The notes under the pieces are model-generated. The model saw nothing but the letters and a program-made list of their open reading frames with translations, had not been told where the DNA came from and ran no database searches. The position numbers and the translations under genes were made by a program. From contig NW_025955061.1 of NCBI RefSeq assembly GCF_022376445.1, positions 1-64,000 of the forward strand: a DNA stretch of 64,000 nt, read 5' to 3'. The DNA is from Fomitopsis serialis (lineage: Eukaryota > Basidiomycota > Agaricomycetes > Polyporales > Fomitopsidaceae). Below, piece by piece: positions 44,742-55,848 of the stretch; the stretch's first letter is position 1; every line of letters starts with the position of its first letter.

Positions 44742-46116
44742 CTACTGAACGTTTTCAGCGACTCGAGTTTCATCGAATTCGGCATCCCTGAAGCCCCCGT
44801 CCAACGTAGGCAGTGTCGGGATATAGCCTTGGTTAACATCGCGCCGCCAATCCTGGTTATACGTCGTCTCTTCAATCCTGCTGCTCGGTATAACACCTAC
44901 GAAGACTGATGGTTAGATGCTCTTGCGGTCGAGGGGATGACGAGGTATGACCTTTGTCGATTGATGTCATACCGGGCGCAGACCTGAATATGAAGAACTT
45001 GACGCCCCATTCAGGCTGCTCTGTCCGCAAACGATCCACCGCGCCAGGTCTGACGCCCATGGCATCCGCCATCGTATTCAGAAAGTCAGACATTCGGATG
45101 ACCGCACATCTGACAACCCCGAATTTATCTCTGGCGCGAGTTCCTGCGTACGGAGTGTAGAGTGACTCCTCGATGATGAGGTGCGTGCGCGCGCGGCTAG
45201 GATCTTGGTATAAACGCAACGCGCTGACGTACGGTAGCACATCCGCTGCTCGTCGCCACGCATCCCAATCTTTCTCCCTTTGTGCAGCAGCTGGATCCGT
45301 TAGGGCGAGGCGCTGGATGCGCTCGTTCCTCGCCGCCAACTCTCTAAAGCAGATGATCAGAGCACGTCGCGTGCGCATACAGAAATGTCGAGTTTACCTG
45401 CAGGGTCCTCTAAGACAAGCGGTCAGTGATGGGCACTGTTGTCCGACGATACAATTCAGCACTCACTGGTGCGAAAACCAGTCTGTCTTCTGGCACTCTC
45501 GAGAACTAGAGGACGTTAAGCGGCCTGTCGTGTCAAAATCCCAGACCAAACATCGCACCAATAGTAGACCTTTGTGCACTTTCCACACATGTAGAGCCTT
45601 ACGATAGGGTCCCGAGCGTAGCAGCGCAAGCAGAACTTGATGGGGCGTTGGTATGTCTTTTCGGTGCGTTCCCGGCCTTCCAACCAGGATGGTCCACCGA
45701 GATTTTCGAGAATAGGGCTCGGCGCTTCGCCAGCCCGCATCAAGAGCTCCTCGTAGTCTGCAGCCGGCAGCCGGCGCGGGTTCTGACGGAACCACTCGAC
45801 AAGCCACTTCTCCCTGTCGCAGTTACAGTATGAGGCCCATACTCTGGAACACAGCAATCAATGACTAACTGTTTCTTTGCGGAACCGAGCTTGCCTCGCC
45901 GCCGCAGAACGCGTGACAACCATACTTTCGCTACGATTAGATCACGCAAACCTAACTCATCAGAAGCAGGCGAATTGGCAAGCCCTTTCAGCAGTGACTG
46001 TGCGATTTCATCATCCGTGCCGCTTCGTGTCAAAGCTTCCACAAAGATCATGAGAAGGTCACTGTCCCCCAGGTACGTCAGACTGTCTGAGTGGATACGA
46101 GGTAGACATCACCGAC

Positions 46117-46126
46117 CGTTGCGCCG
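46117..46126 (+). repeat. Left 10-bp target duplication, DNA transposon copy 2
   Basis: CGTTGCGCCG, identical to 51948-51957. It lies in P4. On the gene strand the duplication is the last ten bases of an exon, immediately before the intron donor GTCGGT. Confidence 0.9.
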
Positions 46127-46340
46127 TAGTCTCATACCAAGACCCTCCACACGGCGCTAGTGTGGAGGGTCTTGTCGCAAAGTCCGGGGTCTTGTAGGGT
46201 TCTGGGGGGTGGCGGGGCAATACAATTTTTACTTATCTTGATAACAAAGCACGATAACACAAGTTGTAATCGAGATAACTGTTGGCTCTATTGCATTGAT
46301 CTATACAGTGCCGCGGAACATCGCACACACGAAAGTCATC

Positions 46341-49109
46341 ATGTCCCAGCTTCGCAGGGTCGAAAAAATCAAGACTGTCCTCGAAACCATCAAAGAACAA
46401 CGTTGGACCTCTGTCAACGACTTTCTGCTTGCGTACTACAACAGCAATGATCCCGACATCGCCCAACAAGCCCGACGCAACATCGCTTACACGGATGGCA
46501 AACGCTTTGCCCCCGCGCAGATCCTTGACTCGTGGTTGGAGTCGGCGCACGGAGAGACGAAGCATCAGCTCGAGCTGATGATTACACATAAAGCCGCTGA
46601 CATTCTCGTCAAGGAATCGACAAAGGCTTGTCATGACCATAAACTCAAGCTCGCCTCGACGAAGGTTGACACGGCATACCTCTCGACGGACTTCGCACTA
46701 TCAAAACTCGCCGCGATGTATCAGGCCATGTTGCCATGCATGTGGTTGTTGCTCATGACAGTCCTCACTGCGACAAATGATTACGAGCGAAAGAAGAAGA
46801 AGGAGAAGAGAGATAAAGACTCGAAAATTCCCCCGGTTCGTCTCGTGTTATACTGCACGTCAGAAATGCGACGATTCTTATTGTGTCATTCATAGGTGAT
46901 TGTCATCATCATCAGCATGCTTCTATTTGCTCGCAACCGCGCAACAAATCTATTTCAAGTGGTCATTGGCATCTTCTTGTCGAGCACGGGAGCGGGGCGC
47001 CGGGTCATCAATACCTTCAATCATATGGGCCTATCTGTCAGTTACGAGTATGTACAGCTTTTCAAATGGCCGTCAGAATCTATGGATGTTAAGTAAAATT
47101 AGCACAGTCCAGCGGTGTCTCGTGGCTCTGTCAGACAGTTCGAAAGAGCATGCGAATCAGTTCATACGAACAATGGTTCGGTTATGGGCATTGGTCTACG
47201 ACAACATCAACTTCACTCTCCGGAAGGCTTCGCAGCGGCTTGACAGCACTACAACACAGTTGAATGCCACAACATCAGCAGTCTTTTCGCTGCCAGCGAA
47301 GTTTACCAGGGCTAGCTATGCCACTGCGCTGTCGATCGCCGAGCGGAACAGAACTCAGGAAAGCGTTCGCTATTCACACTGCGCGATCTTGCGCTCACTC
47401 CGGAAAAGCAAGCCCAGCTCACGGACGCCTTCCGCCACCATGTGCGTGTTATCCTGTTGCAACATGCACCGGGTCTCAAGACGGGAGGTCGACGGAGTCG
47501 GAAGCTATGGAAGCGGGTCAAGGAATCGAAGCCACAGATCCGGGTTCTCTCGCACGAGAAAACAGAATTCTATCCTCTTCCAGCACTCGCGCAAGAAGAA
47601 GCCTCGGTGGCAGGAACTATCAAAGTCGTTGTGAAGCTCTTCACCCAGGTGCTCGGCCTGGTCGAAGAGGTTGTAGTGTCGGAGCTACGGCTACTCGTTG
47701 GCGACTGGTTGACCATCCGCAACTTACGCCTTATGAAGGATGAAGTGGCCGAGGAATTTACGGCGTTCGCACGGATGGATTGGGTCCAGGAGGTAGCAAT
47801 GCCTTTTCATTTCCAATTGAATGCGATGTACATGCTGTTCCGTACACACCTCGGGTTCCCAGGCGACAACAATCCCAGCTCGCTCGAACATCACCGGATG
47901 CTACTGAAGCGATCCAAACTCGACCCGAAGAAACCTGAGTACAACAAGGCGAAGGAACTTGTGTATCATTCCCTGATTGCACGGATCTTGGACTGTACCC
48001 GGTATGATCTTCGATGGCCAGCGAGCTCAGCTTGTGGCTTTCGTTCACTAAAATTGAATGTACTGACACTGTACTTTCACTAGCACATCACTTGGCTATG
48101 ATAACCATCAGAAGCTCAAGAGCTGGAAGCCAAAATGGGAAGATTTCAATGCTGTAGTCAACAAGATCGTGGCGGACTATGCATCGACGAGGGCTGCACA
48201 TACAGCACTGCTCACAGGTGACGAGGTACTTGCACATTCAATCCTGTTCATCCGTGATGCCCTGCTCTTCCGAGAATTTTCGGAGGCCATACAGGATGCG
48301 GATGTGGGTCGTATGTGGCTTGTACATGATTTCTGGGTGTTCATGATGCGCGGGGCGGGTTGTCACAACTATGGGAACGAGATCCTCGAGATGAAGGCAC
48401 AATTTACCATGTATCCCTCCTATGCTCTGTGAGGTTATCGAGCATACATGGCTCGTCAATCGGTGGGGAAAGAAAGGCGATCTATCCCAACAGATCTGTA
48501 CTTAGAACACAACAACGGATTTCTGAAGGTATGTTTGATTGACCACTCGAAGCATATGACTCAGGCTAACACATGGTAGAATATGTTGCAGCAACGGGAA
48601 GCAACGCCTCGATGGACGACATACAGAACAAGTCATCCGCATGTGTTGAGGTGCTTCGTAGTCTCGCACATGACGTTGCAACGTACTTTGGTGTCCAACG
48701 ACTTTCACCGATCACACAGTGAAGTGAGCATTGAGGGCGACATCGAAGCTCTCTGTCTCGACCTCAAGGAGCAAAGTGTACATACATTCAAGGCAGACAG
48801 ACGCATCCACCACCTCCTACACGATCTCGTGTACATCAAATCGCACGCGCAAGCCCAAGGCACAACGGCGTACGCGATGTCCTAACTGAAGGACGACAAG
48901 CTCTTACACGAGGCGGCCTCTTTGAACAGTGGTTAAACCGTGCGACGGACGACGACACGCGTGGCGAAGATGCGGAGGCGATCTGGATGACGCGGTGGAG
49001 ACAGGGACCGCTTTGATGACCCCGACGGTCACATGGAGGTCGATGTCGAGTTGGATGAAGAGTTTGATGGGATACAGAAGACTATGGAGACGAGGATGAG
49101 CATGAATAA
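46341..49109 (+). pseudogene. DUF6589-like transposon protein, copy 2 (frameshifted)
   Basis: Counterpart of 33726-36505. It is identical to the first break at about 47349, where AACAAG has become AACAG. Further one-base changes follow in the later exons (about 48408, 48416, 48477, 48586, 48693 and several after 48800), including in the acidic tail. As written it cannot encode the full protein. Because every change is a homopolymer-type indel, consensus errors are as likely as true decay. Confidence 0.65.
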
Positions 49110-49146
49110 TTGAGTGCCAAATAATCATGCTACACGCACTGCGATT

Positions 49147-51767
49147 TCACGTTGGTGGGCGGACGTGACTTGGGATTGGCGAGAAGATATCGAATATAGG
49201 GTTCTTGCTGTTCTCGTACGACATCTGCGACAGGTCTCATCGTGTAGCGATGGGCGGTGAACTGGAGGTTTGTCTTTCGTGCTGGATCCCTCATGCTGTG
49301 GCTGAGACGACCCCTCAAGGCGGAAGCTACAGTCGATGAATGAGGACATGTCCATGAAACAGGATAACTTACTACTCACGTTAGCATCATATCAGCATAA
49401 GCTGATGCATGCGCAGAAGCCCCCTGTGACGGTCCACTCCTCGTCGGTGAATCAGGTTCGGGACCTATCTGCTGCTTCGGCCTTTTGTTCTCCTGAGCAC
49501 CATGCCGCACTTCGAAAGCGACGCAGAACTCGCGAATGACTGCGAGCAGCGACGTCATGGTGTCTTCGTCTGTCATCCAGGTAATGAGGTTGTCGATCAA
49601 GAGCGAGTCGACTGTACGGGCGGCGCCCAGGATGATATGGGCCTTCGAGACAAGAGTACTGATATCAAGGTCATCCATGACCCAGTCAGGCGACAAGAAG
49701 GATTATTGTCACGGGATGGCGGCCCAACGCCGGTCGCGCCATGCAACCAGTATGTCTCGAAGCTTGTCTCGCTCGGCTTGTGGGCAACGACGCGTCGGTG
49801 ATGCGGGAGTGGCAGAATCGGGAGCACCAGAGTGAACTTCGCTAGTGGCTGGACGACGAAGAGAGTCACTCATTGCCAGGATACGAGCACGCTCAGCATC
49901 CGTCAATACGCCAATGGGCACATTGTCGTCGAGTCTGCAGCATCGCGCACTACAGCAGCGCCAGGTCGAGGCTGTTCATTGCGTGTCTTCTTCTCCCACG
50001 TGTATCTTGATCTCAGGCCGCTCTCCTCTGTTTCTTGACCCTCGCTTTCATAGCCAGAGAACGTCTTGAAGGCTGGTTCTGGACGCAGGTACTGTGTGGC
50101 AAACTCTCGCATGCACCGATCAGACTGCGTCCTGTTGATGTACTCTCGTGTCGCCGGGTCCAACTTCGCTCGTTTCTCGCTGCCTGGATCGCGCGACGAC
50201 TTTTGCACGCGTGGCGGCTCAACCTTCCGACCTGCACCTGCTGGTGCTACGACTACCTCTTTTGCAGGGCTGGGGTTGAATGCCCAGCCTTGTACCAGCC
50301 ATACCATTGTCCCGAAGAGACCGGCTTGACGTACTGCACGCCCGCCCTTCTGAAACGCCGAAGGAAGGTCCTCAACACCGTAGATGATGACCCAAATGAC
50401 GTCTGGTATGTCACATCCCATCCCTGCAGCATCGGTGCACAGAAGCCAGCGAACTGTGCCCTCGCGAAACCACTTCAACACGGTCGTCTTGTACTCTTCG
50501 GACAATACCGACGTGAAGATCCGAAGGCACTTGCGTAGGGCCGTGGTAGTAGGTTACGCAGCACTCGACAAGCCCGTCGCGCTTGCCGCCGTGTCGAAAA
50601 ATAGAAGATGGATTTTGGGAGATCGGATGCGGTGAGTGGCTCTCCGGGATGAATGCGAAGAGATCGGCAAAGCTATTGATAGGGTATTCCATGCGACGCA
50701 CCCACTGCGCGATCGAAGGACGGTCGGCACCGAGGTCGATACCCCAAAACGGCCGTGTCGTGCCCATGTGCAGCGATCTCCCACAAAAGTTGAAGATTTC
50801 CGTAGGGAACGTTGCCGAGAAGAGTGCCCATGGTATGTCCATCCCCGTGATAACACGGAGCTGTCTGAGCTCCCCATAGTCGACTCGGAAGTTCTTCGAC
50901 CATGTGTAGATGACATGGGCTTCGTCAACAATAATCGCAAGGATGCGCCGTCGGAAGGACTCCTTGCGAAACAGTTGTTTGAACTGGTTATGATGCAGGA
51001 GACATTCTGGCGAGGCGTAGCAGAGGCGTGTGCGTCCGTTGTCCAGCTCGCGAAAGACGGAAGGCTCATTGTTATCCTCGTTGATAGCGATCGACCGGAT
51101 GCCATTTGGCATCGGGTTCGCCTTTTCACCCACGACGAGAGGCGCCTCGCTGGCGCCCGAGGTTTGTCCCGCCGCGTTTCAAGCGGCGAACCTGGCAGTG
51201 CAAGTGTAAGTAAGTACAAAACAATCGGACTGTGTGTACGTACCTGATCTAACTGCAGGCTTTAAGTGGGCATACAACAAGGACGAGTCCATCGGATTTC
51301 GTCAACTCAGCTGCAATTGCAAGCAGCGCGAATACGAGTGACTTGCCCGCCCCTGTGCCCGCGATGATCATAGAGTCATTGGTCTCAAGGATCTTCGTGG
51401 CTGCACCGAGCTGCCAGTCCATAGGTCCGTACCCGAAGACGTGTTTTGTAGCTAATATCCATTCGTCATCAGGTATCCATGCATTAAGACGAGGCCAGCG
51501 AGGCGGCGGCGGCGGCGGACGGGTAGGAGTGGGCAGGCGACTCGGAGATTGCTGGACGACGTCGTTCGGAGGGGCTTGTATAGGTTCAGGCCTTATGCCT
51601 GGACTACGACTTGCTGAGGGGTGGCAACGCGCGGTGTCTTCCGCCGACGCGGGGTGTCGGTTAGCAAGCTGAGAGGAGTCCAGCAGGCGAGAATGAATCA
51701 TGATCGAGGTGGACGGTCGTAGTGGGTCAAATTCGAATGCTATTGCTCGAGATTGCTCGCCGTACAT
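49147..51767 (-). pseudogene. RecQ-like helicase of the DNA transposon, copy 2 (frameshifted)
   Basis: Counterpart of 36543-39169, with the same motifs (GTGAGKS, VDEAHVIYTW, DAAGMGCDIPDV). Extra breaks relative to copy 1 are near 51260 (KALQL becomes KACS-stop), 51178, 50638, 49957 and 49700. At about 50262 this copy carries one more T than copy 1 and is the open version (FNPSPAKEVVVAPAG). Near 50540 it shares the one-base break of copy 1. Confidence 0.65.
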
Positions 51768-51947
51768 CGCTCCGTTACAGTCCTGTAAGCCGGCAATAAC
51801 AGTACGATCTAATCGTGATAACAATGCTATCTAACGAATTTTGTATGGAGATAAGAAAAGATTGTTATGCCGCGCCACCCCCAGAACCCTACAAGACCCC
51901 GGACTTTGCGTCAAGCCCCTCACACGTGAGGGGCTTGTGTCGACCTA

Positions 51948-51957
51948 CGTTGCGCCG
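51948..51957 (+). repeat. Right 10-bp target duplication, DNA transposon copy 2
   Basis: CGTTGCGCCG, identical to 46117-46126. Confidence 0.9.
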
Positions 51958-53115
51958 TGAAAAATTGCCCGGGTGGAACAGCAGATCGCTGCCGGAAGTC
52001 GATGATTTCACTGAAGTATTGCACAGCCTCCCTTGGTCGATCAATCTCCGGTTTCCTGTCCAGACAGGCAGGCAGTTGAGCCGATACGACGACGATTACG
52101 CCAATACAAGAGGCTCACAACAGGAATAGAGTTATCTTCGCCTTCGCTTGTTGTCGCTACGACATTGGATGGGAGTAAGAGTTTGTACAAACACAACAGG
52201 TGACCCCTTGGTGAACTTACTAGGTAAAACCTATGGATGTCTGGCTGGGTAGCAGATTGTGCCTGACCGGCCCAGCGTGGGCATACATGGCGCCTATTTC
52301 GTCTTTGTATAAAGTGACGAGTTGCACGTCCGTGCAGTGGATCAGAGCGTCGATGTACATCTCAAGAGCCCAGATCACATGTTCGTGGATGTCCTCCGGC
52401 ACTGTTCGCGTACCATCAGCATATGCACTACCCTCGAGAGATGGGATAGCAAACGATACCATCGCTGTGGTGAATGAGAAAGCTATACATGAATAGCCAG
52501 GGAAGTCTGAGTTTGAGTACAAGAGAGCGTGAAGCCGGTTCCTGCACATTTTCACCCGTGTATGGGTCCTGTAACTCAAGCACAGGTCGCTCGGGCATCA
52601 AGGCTATGGCCTCCTGCCAGACCGCAGACGCTTCGTTTCGTGAGGGTTATGAGTACAGGACCATGGTTGCCAGCTCCGAAGTCACTACTTACTCATTGCG
52701 ACGTCCTGCCTGACGAGATCAAGGTCTGGTAACAGCGGATCTCCTGTGTCGTCGATCTCCTCATGTCGCGACATGATCAACAAGAAATGAACCCGTTGTT
52801 GGGGTGGCGCGGACACGGCCAAACGCAAGTCTGCATGGTAAGCCGAGCAAGCAAAGAAAGCATCCATGTTAGCAAAACAATCCAAGCTGTCTGTCAGGAC
52901 TTCCTAGAGCCGTCCTTCCGGCCTGAAGGTGGAGGAGGTAAGTTGGAGGTAAGGTCTTAAGCTCAGTAGGCGCTCTAGGTATCGAACAATGATGATGGCG
53001 ACTGCGTGGGAGGCGGAGAGCGCTCGCTGATCCTGTTGTGGCGATCTACACTAGGACGGGGGTAATACGGCGTGGTCTGCCTACTCGGCACTGCGCACTG
53101 CGACAAGGATATTGA

Positions 53116-54518
53116 TTATGTAGGGCAGGATCTCAAGTCCACTGTGCGGCGAGCAAATCTGCAGTTGTCATTAAACTGAGACGACAGTGAAGAGGTGCGC
53201 AAGTAAGTATGGGGTATAGGTAGCGATGAATACAAATAATGAACTACGCGCATTGTGTCCCAGTCGGTCCGGAATCTAAGTGATACATCTCTACAATATA
53301 TGTGTAATGCTGGATTGGGCCGTACAATGTCTTTGAGCAGAAGATACGTACTGTTGTCACCAAATGATGCTCTCCGTCCGGGCAAGGCTGGCTCGCCGTG
53401 GGGGTCTCGGAGTGGGCGGAGGAGCGTGGGCTGTGGAAACCACAACGGGACGCTGCGCTTGCATGGGTGTAATCGGTGAAGGGTGTGGATTTTGTTGTGA
53501 ACCTCCAGCGAAATGCGCCGCGGGAAGGGGGTAACAACGAGGTGATGATGTTGGACGGGAGGCATCGGTCTGCGCGCCTGACGAGTTTTTCGTCTCTGGT
53601 TCAACAGTCCGTCGCCTCTTGGCCAGGGTTGGACGACGCCAGTAGGAGACTCAATTATCTCCGTTGTAGCGCATGCGTTCTCGAAGACCTCGGCTACGAA
53701 CTTTGGTGAGAGATCGCGCATAGTGAGAACTCCGCTGGGGACCTCGGACGTGCCATCGTCCATGTCGTCGGTGTTCGGAGGCATGTAGACAAGCTCCTCA
53801 GAGATGTCGTCTGTGTTAGGCCGGAACATTGCATAACAGACGCGCCTACGGTATTCGGCGGTTGGTTTTCGGATGGGTGGCATGATGTACGGGTACGGGC
53901 CACTTGGACGTGATGCATATTCGAGACACGCGTCTTTGTCCTCTTGTGGCCAGTTTCGCAGCGCCTCTTCTGGCGTGACGAGGCCACAATCCATCAAGCG
54001 CCACAACAACTTCCCAGGCAGCTTGAACATCCCCTTCTCCTTGGGTCCTGAGCGGAGGTAACGGTCGTGCACCACCAGTGTATGCAGGGGCTTCCGCCAC
54101 GCGTCGGGTACGCGCGGCAGAAGTGAAGGCTCGTACGCGAAATCACGAACTTTGACTTCCGCGGCTTTTGCGGCCTCGGTATGTCCTGCCTGCGCCATGG
54201 TGTCGACGTCTCCGACGAGCTGAGCGGCTGCAGACGACGGATGCTCAGTCGTTACGCGACGAGCACCGGTGGTGACACCGTCTTCGCGGAGCGGGCAAAC
54301 GACGATGCGGGGTGGAAGAGGTGGTCGACTCGATTGAGCCTCATTCTCCTCGCGTTTGCGCTTGAGTGGCCTGGTCCCCGCTGCTGGGGTGGCGTCGCAG
54401 GCAAAGGAGCAGAGCTGTCTGCGGACAAAGCGACTGCAGGGCCACCCGAACGGTAGAGCACCGCGACAAACCTAGCAAAGAGCGGAGAGACAGCGATAGT
54501 CAGAAGCGATTTCGACAT
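53116..54518 (-). CDS. Hypothetical protein, lineage-specific
   Basis: I do not recognise the family. A first exon from the ATG at 54516-54518 reads MSKSLLTIAVSPLFARFVAV. A short GTGCTC..GCAG intron (about 54222-54269) would join it to AAQLVGDVDTMAQAGHTEAA and the long frame at 53116-54198. Protein-like stretches: FAYEPSLLPRVPDAWRKPLH, MFKLPGKLLWRLMDCGLVTP, EYRRRVCYAMFRPNTDDISE and LTMRDLSPKFVAEVFENA. The last 120 codons become basic and Pro-rich and may include read-through of an intron, so the true 3' end could be near 53.6 kb. A decayed piece of the same DNA lies at 9.56-9.80 kb, also upstream of a MYND paralogue, so the two genes were duplicated together. Confidence 0.45.
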
Positions 54519-55848
54519 GATGGTTATAAAGAGAGGATGACGCTTGTTGACGCCCCTTTTATCAGGTCCTGGGTGGTCAAAGCGGACTCGAGTGGCTTAA
54601 AACGTGCTTCAAACAGTCAATACAAAAGGTTACATCGCCGGTCCAAGCTGTGGGCGAGATCCAGAGACGATGGTTACCGATCCAGGTTGGGAACGCCACC
54701 GGGGCTTACGTCATCTCCTTAGGTTGCATATCGTTCCAAAAACGGATATACCGACCCAAAAATCAACATCACTCTCGTCCATCACAATTTGGCTACCCGG
54801 TCCAACGAGTCTGGCAGTGAGTCGTTCCTCTCGAAGCTTGGACCTCTATACTATTCAACACCACTGTCATGACTTGCGTCCTGGATTACTCCTCTCACGG
54901 GTAGGCGGGGCTGGGTACAGTTGAGTCCCATGTCCTTCCGTACCAAACTTGTCTGAGGCCGCCGTCAGTGCACAGTGCATGGCACCTGTAGAATGATTTT
55001 AGGAGAATCTATGCGGCCTCTTCTCGACGGTGGTGTTCAAGGGCTGGGCACGACGGATAGTAGCTCGTGTAAGTGGCTAGATGGACGTACAAGTCTCATG
55101 AAAGCACCCGATTTTCCCCCATTCGCGCCGGCTGGGCCCTGTGTCTATAAGTAGTGGATTAATAGCAGAATGTTACCGGAATTCAACTGCCCAGTCGACT
55201 TTGGATATTTTTTCCTGTTGCATCTACGTCGGCGGCACAGGGAATGTTATGATACTTATGAAATGCTGCACAACGCACAAGTGCGACATGATAAAATTCG
55301 GGATCATCACGAACAGCGGTACAGTGGAGTGTTTCTTCTATGCCGGTGGAAACCGATGACATGGGAGCCGTGCCTTTCCCAGGTGGCGAAGGACATCTTA
55401 CATGAAGTCTTGACGGCACACTCCGTAAGGTAACGTTAGCTCGGATTATTCCCTGAAGCCCGACTTACCAATTCGTCAGTAGCCCCAGTCCGATAGGACC
55501 GATGCCAGAGACATATGCACAATGACAGACGACAACATCATCCATACGGTAGTGCATGATTTCACCAAAGACCCGACGGCGACGCGCGTCCGAGTCCTCA
55601 TCTGCAAAACGTCGTATGGTACATTATGCTAGGTATGCTACAGGAATACATGAAGCCCACTCCAAAAATCTGCAGGGTATATACCGTGAAGGTAAGCAGA
55701 GCACTACACCGACGGACACGACACTAACAGCACTGATACATTATGAAACACAGGACGAGCATAACGATGCAGAGGAACGATAGCGAGAACACTATTACGA
55801 TTCGAAGCATTCTGGGTCATAAGCGTAGGACGAGTCACAGAGCCGTCA
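54519..55848. other. Intergenic, no gene recognised
   Basis: About 1.3 kb between two minus-strand genes. Short ORFs (54604-54924, 55141-55433) overlap on both strands and carry no motif. It should contain the promoter of the 53-54.5 kb gene and the 3' UTR of the next. Confidence 0.45.

Larger units (their letters stand above)
46127..51947 (+). mobile_element. AcademH-like DNA transposon, copy 2 (5,821 bp)
   Basis: Same orientation, ends, hairpins, subterminal repeats and two genes as the copy at 33512-39351, with its own different but equally perfect 10-bp duplication. It is 19 bp shorter. By eye I count about 23 one-base losses and 4 one-base gains relative to copy 1, which add up to the difference, and I saw no substitutions. 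All lie after about 47349; the first 1.2 kb is identical. Nearly all change the length of a homopolymer run. The element sits inside the MYND paralogue P4. Confidence 0.8.
44742..52816 (-). pseudogene. MYND-type paralogue P4, disrupted by DNA transposon copy 2
   Basis: Without the 5,821-bp element and one 10-bp duplication the locus spans about 2.25 kb, like P2 and P3. The 5' half (51958-52816) holds QQRVHFLL, CFLIHHSDG-like remnants, VIWALEMYIDALIHCTDVQL and, at the element junction, FFTAQR. The 3' half (44742-46116) holds MIFVEALTRSGTDDEIAQ, SRVLRRRGKLGSAKKQ, the finger CYARDPIVRLYMCGKC..YYWCD plus ECQKTDWFSHQ, and the C-terminal block to DAEFDETRVAENVQ (stop at 44742-44744). The codon aligned with the P3 start is GTG (52814-52816); an in-frame ATG exists upstream at 52885. 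The gene is interrupted by a transposon at the end of an exon and is presumably inactive. Confidence 0.7.

Noticed and set aside
52814..52816. Loss of the start codon in MYND paralogue P4 (ATG to GTG)
   Set aside because: Not taken as proven inactivation, because an in-frame ATG at 52885 could start the protein 23 codons earlier; the transposon insertion is the stronger evidence.
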